Assembly: GCA_949752735.1 (NCBI GenBank)
Contig: OX457037.1
Span: 67,611,311 to 67,675,310, forward strand
DNA: 64,000 nt
Direction: 5' to 3'
Origin: Lumbricus terrestris
Taxonomy: Eukaryota > Annelida > Clitellata > Crassiclitellata > Lumbricidae
The notes below the pieces were generated by a model. That model saw nothing but the letters and a program-made list of their open reading frames with translations. It ran no database searches and had not been told where the DNA came from. Each line of letters opens with the position of its first letter. Position 1 is the stretch's first letter. Below, in pieces: positions 36,802 through 48,800 of the stretch. The translations under genes and the position numbers were made by a program.

Positions 36802-38829
36802 CTGCATATGCATCAAACAATGGCTTCAAGTCAGCGTAATTTCCAGAACAAGTCTCAATACAGTCACCACAAATTTGACATTAGCATTTGGCCACGGAAT
36901 ATACATGTAATATTTATATTTTTTTGTTTTTTTAAAAGACTTTAAGTTTACGCTGGCATGAGCTGCAACCTATTACACGAATAACGGACATCTCGTAGGC
37001 TAATAAATTATTGTTCAGAGTGTTTGTCCTGTAACAGCGTCTCTGATCGGTGTGCACTGTGAAAGGCACTTTATAAATTCATGGATACAATACAATGTAA
37101 TACACTACAACATGAAGAGAACAGGTTTGAGCCTCCACTTGGGCGATTTAATATATAGTTAGAGTTGAGAGACCTTGAGCAAGTCCTCACTCACAGCTAC
37201 TCAGTGCTATTGATGTTGTGTCATGCATGCACTTCTGAACATTGGAAGAAGGACAATATAAAAACACATTTCTGTATCACATTGTATAGTGCAAAAGCTG
37301 GATTGCTAAAATACTCATTTTGTGTTTAAAGGCAGTAGCTAAGGAAAATTTTGCAGCCTGAACACACAGTAAATAACCAAATTTATCATATTCAATTAAA
37401 ATGAGAATTTCTGTTATATGAGCTATTACATAGAAAATAAATAAAATTTTAATATAACAACTTTTAGTAAGAACTTTTGCAACACTTGTCAAGATTCTTA
37501 CAGTTTTAGTGATTGAACCTGACAAAATATAGAAATTAATGCAGGTTTGCAAACTCCCTTTATGCCCTTACTGGGTATGAAAAAGGTACACGTAGGTCTA
37601 CTACTTGCCGTAGTGGCTTCCAACGTGTATATTACAGTCTAAGCAAAATGAATCGCTGAGTCACTTTGCAACATCTGGATAAAAAAAATACTGAACATAA
37701 AATGTACAAATGCACCGTTGAACAGTTAAGATATCAACGACATGGAAATTTCCACATAATAAATGACTTGGGAGAAGTTCTACAATAGCATATTATCATG
37801 CCAGTGTACGTGAATAACAAATGAAGCACATAGTTAATTTAACTCTCTTGGCTGCATTACATTAGATGGGATGTCTAAGAACTAAGCCAAACAGACTATT
37901 ATACGATTTTACCGAAGCCTTTTGATGCAAAGACATTAAACACATTCCAAGTCAAAGTCAAGAACAGAATACAACTAAGAGATAAGTTGAATCACAATAA
38001 TAACAATTATAAAGTATTGCAATTAAACTTACAAATAGTATGGTATAGAGTCGTGGAATCAAGACGAAACTAAAATGTCAACACCAGGGATGCCACTCTG
38101 ACTTTAAAAAAAAGTGAGATCCGGCAAAGAAACGACTAGAAAAGGTTAGATTGTAAATTTTTGAAAAATACATCGAATTTTTGGGCTTGAAATGTCTGAA
38201 GACCTTTCCAAAAAGTCTATATTTCGGGGAAAATTTCAGAAAATCCGCAGCCCAAAAACCCCTAGATCTTGACAAAAAACCTAGAAACCTAGATTAAGCC
38301 GAAAACTTAGACCTACTAGGTGGAAAAGCTATGAGTGACATCCCCGGTCAACATCGACAGCGGGCAAACAAGAAGCAGTTTTGTAGCGCAATGCCTAGGA
38401 TAAAAATTTAGTTGGATTATTCCGGGTTTTTCGAACATTTCTCTGAATGTTGACTATTGAAGTCAACAATCATAACTAGTACTTGCAGCTTAAAAATAAT
38501 AGTGACATACAGAAATTAAATTGCTTCAGTGCTATAATTTGTGCATGTTAAATTGCTTGTGTTAAAATTTGGGCATGTTTAGCGTCGGTATAATAGCACA
38601 GTATACACACGGACAAAGTTGTTCGACGCATCTCTCTGATGTGGCTTCTGTTATGTGGGCACTGTGAAATTTCGAGGACTTACATTGCATAACCTGTAAA
38701 GGGCGTCATTACATTTCAGAGTGGTCTCTGGAAGAATGACTGGCGTAAATGAGATGTATCTGGTAAACAGTATGAATGATAAAAATACTGATTAAACTGG
38801 CAAGTTTAGGGCTCTATAAAATTTCATTA
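36802..38829 (-). other. Intron 5' of the KYAT copy B presequence exon
   Basis: Non-coding. Around 37,018-37,105 there is a short tail-like motif, GTGAAAGGCACTTTATAAAT followed by AATACAATG repeats, similar to the dispersed LINE/SINE tails. Nothing else was recognised. Confidence 0.4.
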
Positions 38830-39480
38830 CATTTCTCTATAATCCAGAATGCCCTCGCCCGTGCAGTGACGAAAACCCCCAAACGTCACCACATCACTCC
38901 TGTCCTGAAATCACTTCACTGGCTCAAAATACCTGAACGCATCGAATACAAAGTCCTCTCACTCACTTACAATACACTTCAATCATCCCAGCCGTTCTAC
39001 CTTCGTCAGTTGTTCACCATCCAGCCACCTCGTTCAACACGCTCCTCATCCTCCATTACACTGCTTCGCCCTCCCATCACTTCATCACTGAAATTTGCAA
39101 ACCGCTCCATAGCCATTGCCGTTCCACCTCTCTGGAACAAGCTTCCGCCAGCACTTCGGCAAACTTCCGACCCATCATACGAACTCACCAAAACTCCACC
39201 TCTCGCTATCTCCCCACAGGTCTTTCACTCAAAACTGAAAACATTGCTCTTTCACAAATCCTATCCTGATTCCTCCTCTTCTCATCACATCCCTCGTCAT
39301 TTCAATTCTAAACATCACCCACCTTAGCCGTCCATCTATCTGCCTGCCTGACTCTCCGGACTTGACCCGCTGCCTATCGATTTTGTTTTGATTGAGCGCC
39401 TGTGAATAAGCTGGTTCCCGCGACTTGGCTTTTGTGGGCGCTGTAGAAGTTTCGAGATCACGATTACGATTACGATAACA
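38830..39480 (+). mobile_element. CR1/L2-like LINE, 5'-truncated: reverse transcriptase C-terminus and 3' tail
   Basis: The frame to 39,327 reads IQNALARAVTKTPKRHHITP, then LKSLHWLKIPERIEYKVLSL, then PPLWNKLPPALRQ and KLKTLLFHKSY. This follows the conserved end of CR1/L2-type pol proteins (QNAAARL......HITP.L..LHWLP...RI.YKI, then P.LWN.LP..IR, then FK..LKT.LF). It is followed by an untranslated tail with AATAAGCTGGTTCCCGCGAC and a terminal (ATTACG)n repeat. The same tail occurs inverted at 12,269-12,349. It sits in the KYAT copy B 5' intron. Confidence 0.8.
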
Positions 39481-39578
39481 TCAACCAGTACAAACGAATT
39501 CAATTCTTACATTGATGGACACCACAATTATAGAATACAGTGATTGAACTGGGACTCAATATAAACACGACTTCTCAC

Positions 39579-39821
39579 CTTCTCGTCGACTACACGCGCG
39601 CCTGTGAAATATCCTTATCCTGATCATTATTTCTGACTGAGACAATGATCACAGAATGAAGTCGTAGCTCAACATAATGAGTTTCGATTTTCACTTCAGC
39701 AGTTGCTCGTTAGTGCGCATGCGTATAATTGTTTTTGTGTTTAGATAATGGCGGACTTTTTAGATATGTCGCCTTGATTTTCACGATTTATCGCTTGAAT
39801 ATACACGAATTGTTGGCATTC
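39579..39821. promoter_or_regulatory. Divergent promoter between KYAT copy B and the centrosomin-type gene
   Basis: KYAT copy B is transcribed leftward and the centrosomin-type gene rightward from this ~240-bp gap. On the minus strand a GAAG|GTGAGAAG donor at 39,578/39,579 marks a likely 5' UTR exon. TGCGCATGCG at 39,714-39,723 matches the NRF-1 core. ATAATGGCGGAC near 39,746 resembles a YY1 site and starts a 9-codon upstream ORF (39,748-39,777) in the rightward leader. No TATA box was identified. Start sites are inferred. Confidence 0.5.
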
Positions 39822-42800
39822 ATGAGTTCCGGGAGTGATTTGGACCTAATGCAGTCGACAGACTTTGATGATGGGTGAGTTTTCGCTTGATCGGGTGAGA
39901 ACCAGACGAGTGCCGGGGAAATCTGATGGTGACAACATTGTTTACAATTCAAAATTCAAATTCTTGCGTCTGTTCTTGAGAATTATTTGTGACCATCAAC
40001 TTTTAAAATATTGCTCAGTTTGCAAATGAAAAACCACTCCTCCGAAATGTTATTGATTTCTTTTCGAATTAGTCCACTGACAAGTAATTAATTACACGGG
40101 CTCTGACTGATGAATAATAACAATATTATTGTTTGAAAATGGGTGGGTGTGGCAGAAATTTATTTCGGGTGGGCTGAAGTTGATTACTGAAAAGATGCAA
40201 TTGCAGTGTTTGCGATGATCAGGAAAAATTGTAACATCGTGAAGTTGATAATGATGCGTCATAAAAGAATGCCAAAGATAGCGTCGATGATGATTACGAC
40301 AATGATGTGTGATCTGATGTAGGGCTGGATTCATGTAAAGGATGAGTCCCTGAGATTTTGTTAGCAGTATACTAGTGATCAATCAATCAATTCGTTTATT
40401 TGAAATACTCCAGCTGACACAAATGCAACTTAAAGTGATGTGCTCATTATCGCTGTTAATGCAAATGATGATGGAGATAGATAATTATAAATTATAATTC
40501 GTAATTATGGATGGTGCTGATTATATTGAAGACAAAATAGAGGACTTGGATCCGAAGACTACTAGTGACAAGTTTAATTAATTCTTAACTTCATGAGTGA
40601 TTCAGCAGTTCTGTTGTAATTTATCTGAGGTTGATCGAAACTTGCTAAATTTTCTGTTGAGCTCTAAATGATTTAAATAGAGCTTTAAGTAGAATAACAT
40701 ATGTTCATTGATGACATCTATGAAGGGTGTGAAATTAATTGTACCATTCATTCAATCATCAGAACAATGTAGCAGCTTCTTGACAGTGTGTCATTTTAGT
40801 GCAAAGTAATGTAGAAGCACATTACTTACGTTTAGTTGATTCAGTGTTTGTGTTTTGAAAATCATTGTCATCAAGATCAATTGTTGTTCTGCCTTTCATC
40901 TTTCTTCTTGTCATCATTATCCTCCTCATCCTCTCTTCCTCTGTTTCTCATTATCACTATGATTACTTCTCTGCTCGCTCATCCTCCTCACCACCATCTT
41001 CCTTTTCCACCTCATACATAAAACCATCATCATCATGTAATCATCATCAGCACCATCATCATCATCGTCATCATCATGTTCTTAAACAACAGGATCAAGT
41101 ATCTGTGTCTATGTAGACTGGAGGGGTATACATAGTAAATTTCATTACTTATCGTAAGTCATTCAATGACAACAATCTTCACATTGTACAGAATGGTTTT
41201 CCTTTCCTCAGTTTTTCTTATCTGGTGAATCCTATTGCACACATGCCAATGTAGTGGATGCTTTTCAGTTTTCATGTTATACTGGGTAACTACTTCTGGT
41301 GTGTAGTTTTGCCTCTATGTGCTGATACTGAGACAGTAGAAGAGCGCCTTTTAAGTACCCAACCCTACACCAGTTTACTACAGTAGGATTGGGAATAATA
41401 ATTCTGTGACTTAAATGCAGCTTTAATTGACAACCATCCAAAATCTTTTACTGACAATAATTGACACAGAAAACCCTGCTGTTCAGGAAGCTCTTCACTT
41501 GTTTAATGGTTCTAAAGTGCTCTGCTTATTATAGTTGTTGGATGAATATGCAGCCAAAGTGTGTTGCTTATATGTAGAGTTGTTGACCTCCTGCCGGACA
41601 ATTTGTATACATGTCTGGGAATGTTGCCTAATGGCATCAGGCACTAATGTCTAAATTGCATAAAATTTCAACTGAGCAGCCTTAGGCATTGACACTCAAA
41701 CAGCTTAAGTGCTTGACTGTGCTGCTTGTGATGGTAACACCTTTCAGCAGCACGTACTTGTTCTGATGAGTGTTGCTGGGCAGAAATATTGTGTTGTTAT
41801 AACATGGTTAATGGTTATTGTAGTGGAAGTTTGAGCGTTCACTGTGATTGGCTGGCTCTATTTGCACCTTAGGCTCCTTAGCTCTCTCTTCTGTATTGTG
41901 ATATATAATATTAATGATGATGATGACAATAGCAATAAATTTTTTTACAATTATAAATTTATATATGATCTGCTACTGCTATTGCTTCTCCTGCTACTGC
42001 TAATATTACTACTATTCCTACTACTATTCCTTACTACTGCTGCTGCTACTACTACTACTACTAATAATAATAGAATTGTATGTGCTAGATATACCGCTGT
42101 ATTCAAAGTATGCCCATATTTATTACGTGCATGTGATATAGGAAAATTATGTGCATAGCTAAAAACTGCTTTATTCAGCTTCAGAACAAAGATCTCATTA
42201 TAGCATTGCATCATAAGGACCTACCGGTACATGCTATTAGGTATACATGACTGCCTGCGGTCATAAGGAATTTCCTGAGTCTAATGTCTAGGTGTAGAGT
42301 ACTTGCCAGTTTATCTGTGTACGTATGTATGTGTTGGCATGCACACTCACACTCAAGCATACATGAAAAATGTATAGTATATGAGCAATGAGCATTTGTT
42401 GTAATTGCTGATATGTATTTATGTATGCATCTTCTATAAGCTGCATAGATCTGTAAGGGAGAAAAACTCTTCATTGTGTATAATGTACTTATTGTAACTC
42501 ATTTGAAGTAGCTGATGATGCTATATATAAATTATTATAATTACAGTTACAATTACAATCTGCTACGTGCTTACAAAAGCTGCTGTGTTCACAAATGGCC
42601 AAATGATCTCCTATGTCCGCAGCATGCCACTCCAATGACTCCATTGTCTGTTGTTATCAGCCATGCCATTTAGAATGCAGGAAATTGCATCATGGTATGC
42701 GGTGTGGTGTTGCTGCAAATGTGCGTTGGATGGTGTAAAAATGGTCCAATTCTGATTAATTATGTCTGCCAGTGGTGCGTTGTGCACAGGTAGAAAATTG

Positions 42801-45800
42801 ACCACCACACTCAATTGGTTGCGCCATCACGGCCGCTGTAGATTTAATGAGCTGCGGTCAGGACCGATTTGTGAGATGTGATTTCGAATGAGATGCAGAG
42901 CGACTGTGGTTAGGCTGATGGAGTTTGGGCTCCTCCAGTTATCGTGCTCGCACTGCAACTGCAGTTTGCATTTCGGATTTTCGTGGACTTTGCTTTCGAT
43001 GCATTGAAAGGATTTGTTTATCGTTGGGAAATCACTGCCTGACCGAGAACAGTGTACATTGGATGTTGCTTATGAGTGATACTTGAGTATTGTAAGGGCC
43101 ATGTATTCACGTTCGTGGTCCGGTGCAAGCCCAGTTTGGAAATGGTCGTGGGTATCTTTTGCGTGAAATTTTCTATTAGGAATCATTGATATTGTTTTAA
43201 TTATTAAATGTTTCGTGATGTTTTGTCAGTCAAACAATTGTGTATTACTTGCTGTGATTTTAATATTGCAATTTTTACTTCATTAAGATAAATTTAATAT
43301 CAGCCACAGCCCTACACCGTGAGGTCGACAGTGCACGATCCTAGGGTGGACAACCTAAATTTAGTAAATCATTTTTGACAAGGATGCTTAAATATCTTAT
43401 TTAAATGTCATGTAAACCAAAGTGCTGTGTAAATAGATGGTCATCATAAAACTTCCATCAATGGATTTGGACTTATGTGATTTTAGAATATTTGACTTTT
43501 GATCGGCTCTATGAGCGATGTATGTTTATTACATGTGTCACTACCCCCTATATTCAGGATTTATTAAGTCTAGAATATTAAGGGTGAACTTTATGCTCAG
43601 AGGCTGTTGGGTGAATAATGGTATAATAGCAACCTACGACCTAGAACAAATGAGACTGTGATTCATATAAAGATATAATATAAAATAACATTTCATTCAA
43701 TAAATGCAATTCAAAGAAATGAATCTTATCTACCTATTTGTGGCGTATTAATTATAATAATATTATGTTTATTTCTTATCTTTCCACATCGTCCTTTCTG
43801 GTGGATGTAGAAATGCTTTTCACTTCCGCGGGAATGGATTGAAGGGAAAGTTGAAGAAGGTCGCGATCTTCTCAATTGCCGTCAGTCCAGATTTCTCGGT
43901 AGTTGCTTGTCGATGGGTACTGTAGCTTGAAACAGTAACCCAGCGTGTTTCTCCTTCTTCCTCGGATTTCGTCGAGCATAGGAATTCACCCGTCGCTCAA
44001 CCGATTCTTCCTCCTCGTCTTGCTGCAAATGTTTCACCACGGATCGCTTCAGAGTTCGATCCCAACTTCAACGTTCGACCGATTCGCAAATCGTCGCCAG
44101 TTAGAGTCACACTGCTTCGCACAGTTCACTCACTTCGCCTCGGAACTTCGCTTCAAACGTCTCAAAGTTCGACAGTGGGACAAGTCGACAACGTGTCGCT
44201 TTCCACACCCATAAATCAAGTTCCAGATATTCGAATTACCAACGACTGGCTCCGTATTTGCCGACAGACGCCATCGTTCGAAATATCTTTTCGACCATCG
44301 CCTTGCTCAGCTCCATCGATGACTGCCTGTCGTCTGCTTTCGTTAACGCTGGTTTCCGCCGCTCAGTAATGTTGAGTCAATTGTTGTAGCGCATGTTCAA
44401 GAATTGTTGTAGCGCTATTATTATTATCTAACTTAATGCCACAAGTAATATTAATTATAATCTACCATACGCCACATATTGTCTAGCTTAATTCTTACCT
44501 ACATTAATCATTATACATAGCATTGTTTAATAGGTTTTGTTTGGCAAGAAGCATTCAACCGCTACAAATGCCCCTCCTTCAAAAGTCTGTTTACAGGCTT
44601 TATCAAACTCACCTACTTGACAAACTAACCTAATAAACTTCTTTAACTTACTTTAGATATCATGCATAACTACTATACTTCACTTACTTATTTACAACTA
44701 TACATCTACCTTATTACATCCTACTCTACTCTAATCCTCTACTCAGGTAGTCGGAAATGACATTGTTGGACCCCTTGATGTATCTTATGCTAAAAGAATA
44801 ATTTTGGAGGGCCAAACTCCATCTCATCACCCTTGCATTTTTCATCCTATTCTCTCTCATGTATTGCAATCCGCAATGATCTGTCTCGATTATGAATTTC
44901 TTTCCACAAAGGTATCGATCGAACCTACTAACTCCCCACATGATCGATAAGCATTCCCTTTCCTCTACTGAGTACCTTCTCTCACGTTCCAAGAGTCTCC
45001 TGCTGGCATACGCTATGGGATGGTTCATCCCCTCGTATTGCTGCATTATTACACATCCTATTCTGCTTCCACTTGCATCCGTCTGAAGAATAAACTCTTT
45101 CTCCAGGTTTGGTAATTTCAGAATTGGTTCCTTTGCCAATTCACTCTTCAACATCGTAAAACTTGCTTCCAGTTCTTCGTTCCATTCAACTACTCCAGGT
45201 GCCATCTTCTTCGTCAAATCGCTCAACGGTGCCATGATCTCTGCACAGTGTGGTATGAACTTACGATAATAGTTTATCGCTCCAAGAAAACTCCTGACTT
45301 GTTTCTTTGTCTTTGGACGTGGCATGTCTACTATTTTATCAACTGATTTATCCTTTGGACTTATGTCATCCTTGTTCAATGTATGTCCCAAAAAGTCAAT
45401 CTTTTCATATCCTATAGAACACTTCTTTGGCTTCAATGTCAAATTCGCTTGTCTGACTCTTTCGAAAAATATCTCCAATGTCTTCAAGTGTTCTCTCCAT
45501 CCTTTATTATGCGCTAGTATATCGTCGACATAACTTTCAAGATTTTCTGTTCCGTGAAGAATCTTCCTAATTAATCGGTTATAACTGGACGCACTGTTAA
45601 TCAATCCGAATGGCATAACATTGAATTTGTATATTCCATTGGCACATACAAATGTAGTGTAGTCTTTCGATTCTGGACTCATAGGGATCTGCCAATAACC
45701 CTTGCAGAAATCGAACTTGCTGTAAATTCTACTCCCACTCAACTTATTAAAAATATCTTCGTTTGTCATCATAGGCTCAGGATCAAATATTGTCAATTTG

Positions 45801-48800
45801 TTCAACTGTTTGTAATTGCAACACAGCCTGTTACTTCCATCGGATTTCTTGACAACCACCAGAGGTGCTGCATAAGCTGCCTCTGATCTTTCTATCACCT
45901 TATTGTCCAACATCGTCTGGATCTCCTTATCTATTTCTTTTTGCAAATGGTATGGTGTTGGATACGCTCTTTGTCTTACTGGCTCTTCACTCGTCAAATG
46001 TATTTCATGCTTCACTAAGTCTGTTCTCCCAGGCTTGTCTGTGAAAATATCTTCGTATTTCTTTAGTAGTTTTCTCAATTCTCCTTTTTGTTCTTCATCC
46101 AAATTAGGATTTATATCTACATCTTCATAGGTCTCTGTTTGTTCACTCACATACAAATCCAATATCTCTTCTTCTTCATCTTCTCCTACTTTTCCATCAT
46201 ATACCACTGCTGATATGTATGCTACCGTTTCGGCATCTTCTCTTTCGTGATATTTCTTCAATATATTAATGTGATATGTCTTTATCTTTCCTTTCTCGAT
46301 TTCAACTCTGTAGTCATAGTCTCCAATCTTCTCTCTTACAACATATGGCCCTTGCCACTTCACTAACATCTTGTTCTTACAACTAGGCAATAGTAACAAC
46401 ACCTTATCGCCTATTTCCAACTTCCGGTATCTTGCTTTCCTGTCATAATATTTCTTGTTTTTAGCATTCGCCTTGTGTATCGCCTTCTGTGCCATATCAC
46501 AAGTCTCTTCAATCCTTTCTCGCAAATCCTGCATATACGTATACACGTCTTTCACTTCTTCTTCCACTGTCTCATTGGTCCATAACTCTTTTAATATTTG
46601 CACTGGTCCTCTGCACGATCTACCGAATATTAGTTCGAATGGTGTGAAACCGTGACTCTCATGTACTGTGTCTCTCAACGCAAACAGTAATGGAGCTATA
46701 TAACGATCCCATTCTTTCGCTTGTTCACCAATCAACTTCCTCAACGTCGCTTTGATGGTTCCATTAAGTCTTTCTACACATCCATTGCCCATTGCATGGT
46801 ATGGACTCGTCATGGTGTGTTTTATCAATAGCATCTTATTTACTTCAGCCATGAGTTCAGAAGTGAACTGGCTTCCACGATCAGTATGGATCTTCTGTGG
46901 TACTCCCATACGACAATAGAATCCAAACAAAGCTTCTGCAACCTCCTCAGTACTAATTCCTTTCAATGGAATAGCTTCCGGATACCTTGTACTCAAATCT
47001 ATGATGGTCAATATATATCGGTAACCCCTTGCAGACATAGGGTTAACTTCTCCGATTATGTCTATGCATATGTGTTTGAATGGTACATCTAATACAGGTA
47101 GATGACCCATGGGCGCCTTGTGGTTCACCTTCTTGTCAACTGATTTTTGACAAATGTCACAACTCAACACATACCTCCGTATATCTTGTCCTATTCCAGG
47201 CCAATAGAATTCATTCAGAATCTTATCGTGTGTTTTCCTCATTCCTAGGTGAGCTGATAACAATGAATTGTGTGCTACGGCTAACACTTTATCCCTCAAT
47301 GGTTTAGGTACCATTAGTTGCCATTTCACCTCATCCTTCTGTGCTTCTTTGTATCTTTTATACAACAATCCCTTCTTTATCACATATGGATTATCTTCTA
47401 TGTTGTCTTCGTTATCATCCCATTCAATTGCTCTTTCCATTTGTTTCTTCATAGTTTCATCTTGACTCTGCAACTCCTGTATCTCTTTCACTGATACATT
47501 CAAGTTCGGCATTTCCGCAACTTTCAATGGTTTATATTTAGCTACCTTTTTAGCTTCTGCTCTTGTTTCCACAACCGCTACTGTCATTATTTTTTCATCT
47601 TGATTCCTTATCACATTGTCAGAAAATCTTACTGTCTTCTTTACACCAACAGGTCTTTCTTCATGTCCTGTTTTTCTAATCAATATTCCTTTGTTTTCCA
47701 CTTCAGTATAATTCTCAATTATTTCTTTTGGCTCATGATTTGTCACACTCTCATTTCTCTCATCTTTAACCATGTACTTCAATCCTTTGATTTTTCCAAT
47801 TATTACTGGTTTTATCGGCTGTTCCATCACCATAGCTTGTACTTCACCATTAAAGTGTTCACTCTCTATGTACACTTTAGCCAACGGGAAACATCTTAAA
47901 CTTCCGTCAACTAAAACACAATGTGTTTCTTCACCAGTCAATGCTTCTTCATTTATCAAAGAACGTTTTACGATACAGCAACTTGCGCCTGTGTCGTATA
48001 AGCATCCCACTAAGTTTCCATTAACTGTTACTTGGTATTCACTCTTGTCTTCAAGACTAATACATCCATCATTGTCTTTTATCACCATTGCACTGGCTGC
48101 CATGTACATTGGTGGTATTTTACTATGTTCACCTTGTTTCATCTGTTGTTCTCCTCTTGTAACTTCAGCCACTCTCTGTATTTCACTTTCTGGCTTAACC
48201 AAGTGTGCTCGACTTTCAAATATTTGTACTGCTGCTGCAGTGTGTTTAAATGTACCCCTGTTCTTCTTTGGGCATTGATATGCCTTATGGTTTTGTTCTC
48301 CACAGAAAAAGCAAGTAATCTTATGTCCAGTTGCAGCTTCTCTTTCCCTGCTGAACCCTCGGTTTAGATGTGTACCCTGATTTATCTTCACATCGCTTCT
48401 ACTCCTGTTCAGGTTGTACCCAGACTGTTCCTTGGGTCTGTGTTCAAACGGTCTACCGTTCAACCTGTCACCATGGAATTTCACGTCTGATTTTGCAGAC
48501 TGCTCGCTGTATTTGTAACCGTGTGCTTCAATGTGTGATTCCGCACAAACCAACATGTCCTTCAAACTCATCTTGCCTTTCTCTTTTATAAACATACGAA
48601 GTTCAGTACTGCATGTAAGGTAAAACTGGTCTTTCAACAAGAGATCTTCCACTCCTTCATAAGTTCTCTCAAATCCCGCTTGTGCCAACCACTGTTGCAT
48701 GTACCTCCTCAATCTATGCACAAAACTAGAAGGTGTCTCTCCTGATTCCATTTTACTGGTTTTGAACTTGTTTCGATAACCACCTTCTGTCAGTTGAAAT

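Larger units (their letters stand above)
39875..43530 (+). other. Intron 1, left part: simple repeats only
   Basis: Contains an inverted LINE/SINE tail (40,378-40,442), CAT-rich and CTA/CTG-rich microsatellites, and otherwise unremarkable AT-rich sequence. No exon of the centrosomin-type gene was recognised here. Confidence 0.5.

Noticed and set aside
42541..43300. Possible extra exon of the centrosomin-type gene in intron 1
   Set aside because: Exons 1 and 2 already join in frame, and no acceptor-frame-donor combination was convincing here.
47772..48278. Plus-strand frames of up to 168 codons across the retrotransposon
   Set aside because: They are antisense shadows of the intact gag-pol frame.
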